Shown here one piece after another: positions 35,500 through 47,787 of a DNA stretch of 64,000 bases; within the stretch, counting starts at the first letter, position 1; each line of letters begins with the position of its first letter. This DNA comes from Chimonanthus salicifolius (Eukaryota > Streptophyta > Magnoliopsida > Laurales > Calycanthaceae). The position numbers and the translations under genes are program-made. Under the pieces are notes generated by a model. It saw only the letters and a list, made by a program, of their open reading frames with translations. It did no database searches and was not told where the DNA came from. The DNA is taken from assembly GCA_013350335.1 (NCBI GenBank), contig CM023542.1, positions 9,864,999 through 9,928,998 on the forward strand. The letters run 5' to 3'.

Positions 35500-37129
35500 T
35501 CATTTTAATGTGAGAGGGCATATTGGTCATTTTTAAAAAAGTTATATGCAAACTTCGGTCAAGTGTTCGAAGTAGGGATACAAACCTTTTATATTCCAAT
35601 ATTGGTAATATTAGTATTATGATACTTATTATTGTCATTAAAATTTAAATTTAAATCGTGTCATATTTATATATATAAAATATATATTATATTTATTTCA
35701 TTTTTCTGGATTTAAATTCAAATATTAATAAAATTAATTTTTTTTGACATTTTTCTCAATAAAAAGGAAGATAAAATTAATTAGATAGTTAAGTTTCAAT
35801 ACCAAAAAAAAAATCTTATAAATATATTATTAATGAAAATTAAATGAAAAACCTAAAAATAAATCAGAAGAGCTACTCTAATGATTAAAAAAATATAAAG
35901 AAAGCACAAAAAGTATCAAAATAAATAATAAAAAATCTATAATTTAAATGACGGATTCTATATCTCACTTGTTGTACTCTCTCCTAATTTCAAAATTGAT
36001 GGGTGGTATGATAAGTAGATATAAAGATAAAATTTAAGTTTTTTCTCTCTATATATTTTAGTACATAACATGTATATTAATAATAAATATGTTATTATAT
36101 TCTTTATTATTCAAGTTATCGAGTTATTGGATTTAGATATAGTCAAACACAAATAGATATTAGACTGAAAGCCATGAAGAGGCCTAAAAAACCTAGGATA
36201 ATTCACTGGAGGGAAAGGATGAGAAACAAAAGAGGCCACCACACTTGCTATAGAGTGGTGATTACCTAATATGCAACCCCCTTAGTAACACAAGCTTAAT
36301 TAAAGATATCACAATTAAGCCTTCAAACCATTAACTTGCCTTCATCACGTCTTTGTTGAGAAGGCCTAATCATGTTTTCAAACCAATAATCGAGCTAATG
36401 ATCCATCTTGGCTATGAGATCTAAATTGTCGATCTATCTAGAGTATCTAAATTCCACTATTATCATATTTGGATATCCCCAACCTCATGAATACAAGAAA
36501 TCACCTCAAGTCTTATGAAACAGATAAGCTTAAAAAAAATTGAACTCAAGACCTCTAAAATAAATGATTTAGATAATAACATAGCCACAAGCCTATAACT
36601 AGAGCCTAGCATAGTTATCCATCAAACCGCTGCAAAATGAGTCCAATCTTGGTGTCCACCTACCATCATAAAAAACAATAAGTTTAGGTCCAATCTGAAA
36701 TACGATAGTCGCAAAGACAGCAAATTTAGTGAGATCTACAAAGCTTCCATGAATGAGCCCAAACGGGTCTCACTCAAGACTCGGTCAGTATCAGATTTGG
36801 CCCATTGAGTGAGAGTTATAGATGGCGCCTAAGTGCTAAAGTGTTGAAATGCAGTGTTGGTTTGCAACATTTTAGTATTAGCCACGGTTTTAAATTTTGA
36901 ACTCGATCAAAACTTATCCGAGCTGACTTTAAATCATGAGTCAAGTTAGAAAAAGAATTAACCAAAATGTGAATGAAAATTTATGAAAATAAGTGAATGT
37001 TAACATATACAAATACGATATCAACCGAGTCAACTCAAACTTGAGTAATTTTTAAAATATTTTGTTTAGCTATGTTAACGTCGCTCTAAAGGGGACATTT
37101 TCTTTTGACGTTGGCAGCTCAAAGAATTT
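35500..37129. other. AT-rich intergenic sequence upstream of eL41
   Basis: No gene recognised. At about 36886-37060 a segment bounded by TTTTAAATTTTGAACTCGA-like and ACTTGAGTAATTTTTAAAA-like sequence, with several GAGTCAA motifs, may be an old hAT MITE; no target duplication was found. Confidence 0.4.
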
Positions 37130-37303
37130 GTATCAAATTCAACCAAAGATGATTACCTGACTATTCCTTAAAGCATGTGTAAGCCTTCCAATTCCACACA
37201 CACCCCATAAGCAATTATAGGAAGTGGCCCGTTGAGATTGAACATGAATCAAACTCAAAGCTCTACTTCTTGATCCGGGCACCTTGACCAACCCCTTGGG
37301 GTT
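37130..37303 (-). mobile_element. tRNA-derived SINE, degenerate
   Basis: On the minus strand it begins AACCCCAAGGGGTTGG, the same 5' sequence as the SINE at 47989. It continues through a B-box-like GAGTTTGATTCA and a shared GGGGTGTGTGTGG...ACACATG...AGTCAGGTAA 3' part. The poly(A) tail and duplications are not clear. Confidence 0.55.
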
Positions 37304-37461
37304 GAAACCCACCTTTTTTCCTAGGTATTGCATATCTTCTAACCCATATGGAACCCTTAAAATGAATTCCTGAGGGCTCAGCTCCTATCGTACTGGGGGA
37401 AGAAAAAGCATGAGACCCATTACCCATGGATTGGACTTTCAGGTTTTTCTTTTTTCTTTTC

Positions 37462-37969
37462 TGATGCAGGCTAGGTAGAATTAAGAATACCCAACTTCAA
37501 ATTATAGCGGAAGCTTAAAAAATATCTTGAATAACCCTTCAATATTCACAAAACAGTCCTTCGTTTTGCACTTGAATCTTCACAAAACAGCCCTTCGTTT
37601 TGCACTTGAATCTTCACAAAACATTCCTTCGTTTTGCACTTGAATCTTCACAAAACAGTCATTCGTTTTGCTAAACAAAATAACAATTTTATTGATCAAA
37701 ATCATCTCCTTCAAAACTGGCTATTACAACTCCTTAAATAAAAGCACTTACTAAATAAGAGTCCTATCTAATTAGGAACTCCTAATAATAAACAATTACT
37801 AAATAAGAGTCATATCTAATTAGGAACTCTTAATAATAAGCACCTACTAAATAAGAGTCTTATCTAATTAGAAACTCCTAATAATAAACACATACTAAAT
37901 AAGAGTCCTATCTAATTAGGAACTCCTAATAATAAACACCTACTAAATAAGAGTCCTATGTCCGCATCA
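37462..37969 (-). repeat. 3' LTR of the gag-only element
   Basis: 508 bp. Contains about four copies of a 36-bp unit (CCTTCGTTTTGCACTTGAAT core, 37555-37672) and about four copies of a unit of about 55 bp (CTACTAAATAAGAGTCCTAT core, 37735-37960). Confidence 0.9.
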
Positions 37970-37981
37970 TTCTCTCCGTCC

Positions 37982-39807
37982 TAGAAAGAACTCGTCCTCG
38001 AGTTTAGGAGGTGCAAAGATGAAGGGTGCGGTCGCATCATACTTTGTGTCTCGCGCAACCACGAATGTTCATCTTGATATGTAGCCCAACTTTGTGAAAT
38101 TGTCGCACTAGGAGGTATCGCCTCAGGACCTACCAACAAAGAAAGAATACTAGGTGGTGGAAACTGTGTCACATAGCTCTCCCAAATAGGGTCAACATAT
38201 GGCCGGATGGTGTGGTCTGAGTCCACAAGATGCCGATCATCTCCCACACCCAATGTTTGAACCCGTACCAATTGATCACTGTAATCGTTGTATGTAGAAC
38301 CTTCATGTTGCTTTTCAATAGACTGTGACTCATGTTGGTGTTTGGGTGTATCAATCTCCAAAAGTGGTGATAGATTAGATGTTGCCAACTGGTTCACAGT
38401 GCTCTTCCCACATGGGGTCTACATATGATCTAACATGGTTGTCCACCTGCTGCTGTATCTCCATCTCAACTTCTTGTTCTATTGCCAAGAGTTGCACTTT
38501 CATAGAGTCTGTCTCCACGAACTTGTTGATCTCGTCCTTTGGAGTAACTATAGAGGGTTGGACTATGAGAAACTCTCCGGGCTCACCATAGTTTATCTCT
38601 CCCTCACTGAAAGAATTTGAGTCAACTGCTTCGAATTTTGCATCCGTAACTTCTGCTTCTGGGATTGACTTTGGCTCTTCTGACTCGGTTTCTACAACTG
38701 GGTCCTCAACTTGAGCCAAATTCACAGCTCGAGTAGGACACTCTGAAGCTATGTGCCCAAAATCACTGCACTTGAAACACTTTGGCTTGTTCTTTGCCTT
38801 TTACTCATATGTGTTTGGCTTTGTTGAAGGCTGCGCTACAACCTTGAATGAAGTACCATTATCTGGAGTACCTGAACTGCTTCCTCCATGCTTGCTAGAT
38901 GGAGCCTGATAGGAATCTATTTTTCTGGTGCTCAATTCTCTCAAAGTGTATTGCCTTTTTGAAAGCGTCAGAAAGAAAAAAAAGATCAAAGGCCATCACA
39001 GCATCTCCTATGAAAGGTTGAAGCCCTTCAATGTATCGCTGGACCAACTGTTCCTCTGACTCATAGAGATTGTTCCGAGATACTAGGAGATTAAATTCCT
39101 CTGTGTACTCTGCTACGGTCCTGGTTTTGCAACCTTGAAAACAATTCTTTTCTATAGTTGGTTGGTAGAAAGGTACTGAACAATAATTTCTTCATCTTAT
39201 TCCAGTCTCGGATTTTTGACTTACCTTAATTCTGTCTGTCAGTCTTAATCCTTTGCCACCATGATAAAGCATTGCCTTTCAATTTAGAAGAAACCAACTT
39301 AACTTTCATGTCATCATGAACTTCCCTGTAATCAAAAGCATTCTCAATTGCCTCGATCCATTCTACAAACTCATCATGCTCAGTACTGTCTGAATAGTCT
39401 GGAATGTCAACTCGAATGCCATATGAATCAATATTTGCTTTGTTGTCTCTATCTGGACGTCTGCCTACATATCTATGTTGACGTCTAGGAGGAGGAGGAA
39501 AACGAGGTGGTGTCTCGTCTGACGATGATGAATGAATGTTATAAACGGAAGGAATGCTAGGGGGACGCTGATTGCGTGGCCTCTTCAAATCTGTTATATC
39601 CTGTGCCATATTAGTCATCATCTGAACTATCTGATCCATATTTAGATTATTATTTTGAGTCGAACTTGGGTGACCACTGCTTGAAGAACTGCCCATCGGA
39701 TGAGTAGGGCCACTTTCTGGAGCACTTCTGACCCAAAGAACGGAATTTGTAGGGATCTCGCCATCCGTCCGTGCTTGACGAGAGCGAAAATTATAACGTC
39801 GTGCCAT
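37982..39807 (-). pseudogene. Retrotransposon Gag polyprotein, frameshifted
   Basis: The start ATG at 39807 gives MARRYNFRSRQ and a low-complexity N-terminus. A capsid-type region follows (about 39226-39460: DEFVEWIEAIENAFDY, KLKGNALSWWQRIK), as in plant Ty3/gypsy Gag. After a stop and several frameshifts, a zinc knuckle CFKCSDFGHIASEC (CX2CX4HX4C, about 38730-38775) binds RNA. Behind it an acidic tail includes two similar motifs, RSYVDPMWE and RPYVDPIWE, suggesting an internal duplication, and ends near 37981 beside the LTR. The normal next domain, protease, is absent. The copy is dead in cis. Confidence 0.85.
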
Positions 39808-39910
39808 AACTCAGTGGATAGAACAACAAGAGTCTTACAGCAAATAATAGTAATGATAAAATAAGCCACTCACAGGTAAGATCGATGTCGGAGTCTCGAT
39901 TAATTCAAAA

Positions 39911-39922
39911 GCTCTGATACCA
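39911..39922 (-). other. Primer-binding site, initiator Met tRNA
   Basis: TGGTATCAGAGC on the minus strand, three bases inside the 5' LTR end at 39926. Exact match to the standard plant LTR retrotransposon site. Confidence 0.9.
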
Positions 39923-39925
39923 CTT

Positions 39926-41510
39926 TGATGCAGACTAGGTAGGATTAAGAATACCCAACCTCAAATTATAGCGGAAGCTTGAATAATATCTTGAATAACC
40001 CTTCAATCTTCACAAAACAGTCCTTCATTTTGCACTTTAATCTTCACAAAACAGTTGATGTAGGCTAATAAATAAGACAGTCGTAACCCGACTTACGCGG
40101 AAGCTTGTCAATGACTTGAATAGCCCGATCTCAATATAATACCCAAATAGAATTTAAATGACCTGTAACTGGGTGAAATACTAACCCTTGAGAAAAACGT
40201 TGGCTTGCTGAATCATGAATCAGAAAGTAACAAGAATAGCCCAATATGAATGTTGACTGGTGGCAAGCCAATTCAAGAAACCCCAGCAAGGAGTGCTACA
40301 CGATGGTTTCCTACAAGCACTGAAGACAATTCTGCAACTACCTGTTCTTGAAGACTGGATCTGGTTCTATAAGAATTAGCTCTTCCCTACCTTGCGTCTG
40401 TCCTGCACACGGAGATCACGGGTCTGAAATTGCAGCTTCGAAAATCGCCAAGATAGCAATATACGTTGGATCAGAACTGGTTCTGAAAGGGGGGGGGATG
40501 TCACTCGTCCTCAACCCTGCTCTGCTATGAATCGCCCAACTGGCCTGGGCTGATACAGTCGGATCTTACCTGCAGGAATCAAATGAACGGCAACCTGCGT
40601 TGATTACCCCAGATGAACAGCAATATGTTCCTGCGATGGCTGCAGAAACCCCAAGGTCTTGGCTTGGGTTTTAGAAGAAAAACCTGCAATGTAGTATAGC
40701 CAATATACTCCTCACAAAACAACCCTGTTTTTGTGGAAAAAGAAAACTAAATTTTATTCATCAAAAATATTCGGTGTCCACTAAAGGCTGTTTACAACCC
40801 CTTTTATAACCAATTCTACCTACTGAAATAAAAGGGAAAGAGCCGACCCTTCAATCCCAATTGAAAACAACTACTAGATATTCAAACTAAAAAAGACTCC
40901 TAAAGCTATTAGTACTCGATTGCTAATTAAGTCCTAATTTAATTAAAATCCTAGCTGACTTAGGATTCTAATTCACAACTGTCTGCACCTCTTTAACCAT
41001 TGGGCCTGCTCTACTGGGCCACTCTGCTGGGCCTATTCTTGGGTTGAGTTCCATGGTCCAATTGATAGGATTAATTGTTATTGGACATCCCATGGAACTT
41101 CTCATAAAAATCTAATGTCAAGGCCAGAATCTCATCTTCTTTTTCACCGATGTCCGCATCAACAGTCCTTCGTTTTGCACTTGAATATTCACAAAACAGT
41201 CCTTCAGTTTTGTTAAACAAAATAACAATTTTATTGATCAAAATCATCTCCTTCAAAACTGACTATTACAACTCCTTAAATAAAAACACCTACTAAATAA
41301 GAGTCATATCTAATTAGGAACTCCTAATAATAAACACTTACTAAATAACAGTCCTATCTAATTAGGAACTCTAATAATAAGCACCTACTAAATAAGAGTC
41401 TTATCTAATTAGGAACTCCTAATAATAAACACATACTAAATAAGAGTCCTATCTAATTAGGAACTCCTAATAATAAACACCTACTAAATAAGAATCCTAT
41501 ATCCACATCA
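39926..41510 (-). repeat. 5' LTR of the gag-only element, interrupted
   Basis: LTR sequence at 39926-40055 and 41167-41510 (about 474 bp in total), with the same tandem units as the 3' LTR. It is split by a 1.1 kb solo LTR at 40056-41161. Confidence 0.9.
40056..41161 (-). mobile_element. Nested solo LTR, related family, TSD ACAGT
   Basis: 1,106 bp starting TGATGTAGGCTA and ending GTCCGCATCA, with perfect duplications ACAGT at 40051-40055 and 41162-41166. Its ends and the GCGGAAGCTT segment are shared with the host LTR, so it is a longer, divergent member of the same lineage. It is non-coding; the ORF at 40348-40530 is chance. Confidence 0.9.
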
Positions 41511-41515
41511 TTTTC

Positions 41516-43061
41516 TTGTATTTTCCTTAAATAGAATTATCAAAAATGGAAACATTCTCTTGCCCCCAAAACCCAGAGAAGGAAGAATGGACAGGCAAAA
41601 GAAGCAATTGCACCCATAATCAGAAAGCAAAAAACATACCCTAATTCTTTATATCTCCACTAACGATCTCATAGGAAAGAATTTCCACCATTCTATAAAA
41701 TGAGCGCACCTTAAAAAATGGGTAAAGATTTCAAAACAAGAAACCTAACCCAGAATTCTTTCGTTGTTGGATAACAATGGCCTTTTTTTCTCAGAAAGGT
41801 AAAGAAAATCAACCAGGATAACCTTGGCTCTCACATGAGCAGCAAGGATTCAAGTAGTCCTTTGGTATAGCACTTATAATCCATGGGAACAAAGTGTCTA
41901 AGATTATTTGTGCATTTAGGTAAAGGCAGAGAAAAGATACATTTCTAGCAACACACCAGTGACATTCATTCTGTGTGTGAACTTACTACCTCGTAAAGAA
42001 TAATAACCAAGGACATGTAAGGAGCATACACACAATAAGCAAAGGAAGTATATGGAGACAGTAGGATACGATGTTAAAAATCATCACAATTTCATAATAA
42101 GTATATTATTTATGAAAGAGACATTACATTATTGATTTTCATCAATTTCCACCAATGAATAAAGTAATACACAGCTCGTAAGAATTAAAAATATGATTAG
42201 TGTCCCTCTGTGCAGCTCCAATCATTTAGCGACTTTCTGCCTCATATCATTCAATTAGCTTGGCCTTAAAGCAACTGGAAACATCAGAGGCTCAGATCAT
42301 TTACATTGGCTCCAATCATCTGGAAGCATTGCAGGCTGTTGAAACTAAGAAAAACAAGTAATCCAACTATCGTGATAAAAATAATGCCTTTGTCATCTTT
42401 TGCAAATGCCATTCACCATTGCAGCTGTTGGATTGACATAGTGGTTCTCGCCATTGCATCCATGCCTGATTATGGGGCTATACTATAGAGCACCTGACAT
42501 GCAATACTCCATATTGATAAGGATATTTCCGGAACTATGATCCTCCATAAAATAATTTTTTTTTGGGAAACATAAATAGGAATTCATCCTGTTAGGAGAA
42601 GAAGAAAATACATACAAATTGAATGTCGAAATTAAAAAAGATGTTACCAAACTTTTGAAAAGGGAATGCAACACCCCATCACTTGAGAAGTGGATAAAAC
42701 ACTGACGATGAGGGTGGTTCGCAGCTTCTCAAAGTTCACTTCCTCTATATTCTCAGACCTACTTTCAGAACAAAACAGAAATATAAACCAAGAAATGAAC
42801 AGCCAATTTACTGCTGCAGTTGAATCCCTCATTATATAGACAAGAAGCCAAAAGAAGAAGAATGCATCTTTGATTATGAAAACTTTAGCAGGGATATAGT
42901 ACATAGAATACACAATTATATAACTATATTCAAGATCCATATAACATGACCAAAAATGATCATTTAGCTTCCTAGACATAAGAAAACACATTCTCATGAG
43001 AAGGCTAGCCCGAAGATGGTAAAATTAGTAAGTAGCATTGGAGAAAATACATCAAAGGTTT
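41516..43061. other. Intergenic / 3' region of the FRS gene
   Basis: No coding sequence recognised. The first few hundred bases left of 43062 are expected to be the 3' UTR of the minus-strand FRS gene. Confidence 0.5.
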
Positions 43062-46000
43062 TCAAGGTCCAGATGAAGGCCGTGCTCCAGTTATGGTGAA
43101 CTCCTACAAAAGGATTCAAGATAAAACAGATCAAAGTTTAGGAGGTACATATACAAGGGTAGAAATTGTCTACAATGAAGAATATTTAGAAAGTAATGTT
43201 CACCTCGTTTGGAGAGAAAAACCTTGAATTTGCAAGAGAAATCTAGATTGGAAAATGTAGCTTCAAGTTATCAAAAAAAAAACCCTCTATAAATAACATT
43301 GCAAAAATTATTCAAAGTAGGATAGAGACCAACCTGAAAGAAGTTGTTAGGCATGAAATTTGGAATGCCTGCAGTTCCATGTGAATCAAAACGATCCCCC
43401 AATGAAAGACCCCTGTTTCAACCAGCCAATCACATATTAAATAAAATACTTAGCATACTAAAACAAACATAGATATGAATCAAATATTTGACTTACAAGA
43501 TTCCTTCAGAGAACCCTAGCTGATCACCACCTAGCACACCATGCCCATGCAGTTCACTAGGACCAGAGTCCACTGAAAGAACAAAAAGTTGGAAAGGGTG
43601 TTCAGAATTTATTTTTGACCAAAATGGTTTGAAAAAATAACATACCTAATACCATGCCACCACCAGTGCCGAAACCGCCCCTAAAAGACAAATGAGAAAT
43701 ATTGAAAGTTGATCACTTCGACAGAATAAAATTAGGAATTCTAGCATTGAAAAACAAGGATCAAGTAAGAAGAGAAGCTTCGCACAGTACCCCATGGGCC
43801 TTATCAATCTTGGGCAGTTTGAGCTATCATGACCTTGCTCCTTGCAGAGATCACATTTCTTTGTGTTTTTTGTAGGCTTCTCGACTTCAGGTTTTGAAGC
43901 AGACTTTCGAGGTCGGCCTCTTTTTTTGGGTTGTTGAGGGTTACCCAAAGTTATTCTGTTTGTAAAATTGTCTACTTCAATTTGTGGAATGGCATTGTCC
44001 CCCTGAATACCACAACTTACTGGAGTGTCGTGCTGCACAATCTCAGTACCCTTGTTTTTCAAAGCAACAATTTTTTCCCAAGCCTCTCGCAAAGCACGCA
44101 TTGCCACATCATAATCCTGTACAGAGGTTGACCCTACTTCCGCGCACCTGATGGCTTGCTTGCATAAGAAACTATGCCGCAACTTCAGAGATTTTCGGCA
44201 GTTAGCTTGCATTGCTACTCCTCGTTTATCCAATCCAACCACACTCTTAGCATTTCTTGTCCACCGTTCTAAGATATAATAAGATGGAAGTGTCATAAAA
44301 TTTGATAGTGTAAAGACCATCAATGCATGTCTGCAAAGAACACCTGAAAACTCAAACATTAAACAGCTACAACTTGCTTTCCTCTCAGATGCATTGAATA
44401 TTACAGTGCGTGTCCTCCCATCCTCCTCAAATGAAGCAACCTCATAGGTGCTCATCGCCCCTTCCTCCTTGACTTTATTAGCAACATACCCAAGACTTTC
44501 AAATACTTCCTCTTGAAATTTCGAAAACACTCTTCTCGTATAGGTGTTTGCAGCTTGTTTTTCAATAGGCAATGTTGTCTTCAGGCTTGGTTTGGTATGT
44601 GTTGTCCGTATATCCTCTTCAAGTTCCATTTCGTACCGACTAGCAAGAGCTCTTTCATATTGTGTAACAAACTCTTCCATACTTGTGTCTGAAAACACAT
44701 ACCCATCAAAATATGAATTTATACTTTCACTTTGTTGGGTAGTAGATATATGCGCAAAGAATGTGTCCTTTGAGTACACAGGAACCCATTTTTGACGAAC
44801 ATTGTACAATGTTCGAAGCCACTGGTTCTTCCTAAGTCCAAATCTATCAATAAGTGATTTCCAACTCAACTCAAATTCATCAACTGTCTCTGTTAGGTTC
44901 ATGCATTTCTGGAATTCTGCTTGAAAAGTAGGGTGGGAACGTTCAACACTAGCCAACTGCTTTGAAGCTTTATTTAAGATGTCCCACTTGCAAAAGCAAT
45001 GATGAGTTTTTGGGAAAACCTGCACAATTGCTTCTCCAAGAACCTCTTCTTGATCAGTGATTATTGTAACTGGATGGCGCCCAGACATTGCTTCGAGCCA
45101 AGCACTAAACAACCAAACATATGTTGATTCTGTTTCATCAAATAGTAGAGCACAACCAAACAACGTGGACTGCTGATGATGGTTCACTCCTGTAAATGGA
45201 GCAAATGGCACTTCATATTGATCCGACTTATATTTTGTGTCAAAATAAACAACATCACCAAAATAGTTGTAAGCCATCCTTGACCTTGCATCCACCCAAA
45301 ATATGCAGTTCAAATTATCATCATCATCAATTTTTGTAGCATAAAAGAAGGCAGGATTCTCAGATTGCATGCGTTCTAAGTAGTCCAGGACATCCTGAGG
45401 GTCTTTACCAGGGATTCTCTTTCTTTTTCGAATGGCTTGATTATGGTTATTGTGGCCATGCTCGGCAGAAGTAATATTGTTACTTTCACCACCTTTTGCA
45501 ACAACTCCAGACATCACCTCAGTTGGATCTTTTCTATTCCCACTAGAACCATCAAATGGTTTTTTCGAAGAACCAGATGCATTGTGCAGTCGAAGGGAAC
45601 GTACCTTACTCGGATCAAGTAACGGATGAGTGTGCTCCTTCACAAATTTTGAAACAACCCATTTCCCAGAGCTTGTTTTCTTTACCATAATCATTGCTTC
45701 ACAACCCTCCCTTGTTATAGCTCGTGGCCGATAAATTCGGTCTTTCTTGCTTTCATGCCTATTTAAACGATAACCCTCTTTGTAACATACAAATATCCGA
45801 GCAATAATTTCACCATTTTTCCTTGAGCGACGGTTCTTACTGATACGGCTGCGAAAACCAGTACGCCTAGCATATGCACTGTAGAATATTCTTGCAGCTT
45901 CCTCAGATTCAAGCTCCATACCCTCGTACGGTTCCAGATTTTCAGCTCCTTCAAAATCCTCAATCATTTCCAAATCCTTATCAACATGAGGTTCAGCATC

Positions 46001-46603
46001 TATCTTTTTAAATGAATCAGAGGCATTTCTATGTGATCGAAGAGAGCGCACTTCACTTGGACTAAGCAATGGATGATTGTGCTCCTTTACAAATTTGGAA
46101 ACAGCCCATTTCCCATGGTTTGTTTTCTTTATTGAAATCATGGCCCTGCAACCCTCCCTGGTGTTAGTTCGATTCCGCCTAGTTCTGCTCCCATTATCTC
46201 CATGTCTCCGAATGCGAAAACCCTCTTTGCAACATACAAAATTTCGTGCAATAGTCTCCCCATCTTTCCTCGAACGGCGATTTCTACTAACACGGCTTCC
46301 AAAACCAACATGCATAGCATATGCATTATAAAATAACCTTGCAGCCTCTTCAGACTCAAACTCCATACCCACATATGGTTCTTGGATTGATGAGTCCTCA
46401 CCCACATGAGGTTCAGCATCTAGTGCAATGATATGTTCCACCTTGTCATCTTTGTCCGTGCCTCCTTCAGAACTTTCAACCAGTTTATTGTCCTCACGCA
46501 CATGATGTTCAATATCAAATGTGGCAGTAACTTCTGCATTATCACTGTGAGAAACCACATGACATTCTACAAATGTATCATCTTGATTCATGACACTTTC
46601 CAT
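43062..46603 (-). CDS. FAR1-RELATED SEQUENCE protein with two FAR1 domains, five coding exons
   Basis: A MULE-transposase-derived nuclear transcription factor of 1,014 residues. Coding exons: 46603-43791, 43680-43646, 43572-43497, 43412-43334 and 43103-43062. All have GT-AG borders and frames that join exactly to a TGA at 43062-43064. FAR1 DNA-binding domains lie at about residues 77-181 (C124, C152, H175, H177) and 227-331 (C273, C301, H324, H326). The transposase-like domain spans about 415-630, with D455 (YFDTKY), D517 (ITDQE) and E626 kept. A SWIM zinc finger has C745, C747, C757 and H759. An AT-hook-like KKRGRPRK lies at 893-900 and a CCHC knuckle at 917-930. I chose MESVMNQDD because an acceptor (CACCCAG, 46648-46649) upstream suggests a 5' UTR intron; an earlier in-frame ATG (46657) would lie in that intron. 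FRS proteins act in light and stress signalling. Intact. Confidence 0.93.
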
Positions 46604-47029
46604 GACAGCCTCACTTCCGATGATGGCCAATGACAACAAATTGAATTCTGGGTGCACAAAAAAGAGACCAATAAATAGAAAAAATTACTCAGTACATGAA
46701 TGATAGACACGACCACCCCAAAAGAGGAAAAGATGAAAAAAGAAAATCACATCCACAATCTCACATGTTGGTGAAACTGCTGAAATCAACAGGTGGCAAT
46801 GCCAGAAGCTGACACTGATGAGATTCCTTGTAACAGGTTCATAAAAACCGAATCATAATTTAATAAGAGCATCTTGTGTGGTATGTCTGCAGAAGTCAAA
46901 CTAAATTAACATGTTAAAACATTGCCATAAATCTAAAATCAATCAACAGCAGAAGCACATCAATTGTACTGGACAAAACAAAGACAATCAAAAACCACAT
47001 AAAAATGCACATACAAAGTCCTATATGAA
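46604..47029. other. Upstream region of the FRS gene
   Basis: Contains a likely 3' splice site of a 5' UTR intron (exon from 46647). The 5' UTR exon and promoter further right could not be located. No other gene. Confidence 0.4.
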
Positions 47030-47044
47030 TGCAAGTATCTAATA

Positions 47045-47346
47045 TATTTTTTTTTTTTTGAAATGGTTCATATATTAATAAATATAAAGGGTACCAGAGG
47101 TGCAAATACAGAAAATAGAAAAGCCGAAAAGGCTACAAACAAAGACAAATATCTGAAGTGCTCACGAAAAACTCCACTAAGTAGGCAAGAAAGCGGTATA
47201 AGCTCAAGTGAGATAAGCACATTCTTTCCAAGCACATAAGATGTCAGACATAGAGATATTCCGGAATTCCTGGAGGGAGACAGCCCACGATACACACTTG
47301 GTGACACTGCTTCTTGCAACCGACACACTGGACTCGGCAATACCTT
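47045..47346 (-). mobile_element. 5'-truncated LINE, 302 bp, 15-bp TSD
   Basis: Minus-strand insertion ending in a poly(A) run (47045-47059 as T), flanked by perfect 15-bp duplications TGCAAGTATCTAATA at 47030-47044 and 47347-47361. The 5' part still reads like the tail of an L1 ORF2 (GIAESSVSVARSSV). It probably lies in the 5' UTR intron or promoter of the FRS gene. Confidence 0.85.
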
Positions 47347-47515
47347 TGCAAGTATCTAATAATTAAACTACATTTACTGGCTTGGTTAAAGTTGGGGATT
47401 CAGGTCACCACCAGATAGAATTAAAAGGGAAGATGATGAGAAGAGATTCAATGGAAGGATGATGGCTGAAGAAAGAGCAACAAATAACAATTGTGAGAAT
47501 GCATAAGTTGATGTC

Positions 47516-47574
47516 ATCACCACCACCACCACCACTACCATCATCATCATCATCATCACCAACACCATCATCAA
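47516..47574. repeat. Compound (CAC)n(CAT)n microsatellite
   Basis: About seven CAC units followed by about seven CAT units, then an imperfect tail. Confidence 0.9.
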
Positions 47575-47787
47575 AGGCCAGAATCCCATTTATCTAGGGT
47601 TGACTTTTCGAATTCTTCTTCTCCAATTGACCCAATCATAAACCACGCAGTTAATCACTCACTATGTAAGTGGATGTCTAATGTCTAATTATGCACTGAT
47701 TATTTCTACCCTTCTTAAGAGTGGCTTGGAAACCCACAAACCATTGACAACGTCAATATTCAATTGGGACCACTTTCTTTCTCTATT

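Larger units (their letters stand above)
37462..41510 (-). mobile_element. Non-autonomous LTR retrotransposon with gag only, TSD TTTTC
   Basis: Both ends are TGATGC.../...CATCA LTRs (37462-37969 and 39926-41510), flanked by perfect duplications TTTTC at 37457-37461 and 41511-41515. An initiator-Met primer site (39911-39922) fixes the minus direction. The about 2.0 kb internal region encodes gag with a CCHC knuckle and then open sequence right up to the 3' LTR. There is no protease, reverse transcriptase or integrase, so it must borrow pol from a partner. The sequence before the 3' LTR (CTCGAGGACGAGTTCTT, then a purine tract) is typical of Ty3/gypsy. The 5' LTR carries a nested solo LTR. Confidence 0.9.

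Noticed and set aside
36886..37060. Possible GAGTCAA-type MITE
   Set aside because: Terminal similarity is weak and no target duplication was found, so it is not listed as an element.
43646..43790. Hydrophobic C-terminus (YCAKLLFLLDPCF...) of the large minus-strand ORF
   Set aside because: It is intron read-through. A GT donor follows codon 938 and four downstream exons with matching phases give a proper FRS C-terminus.
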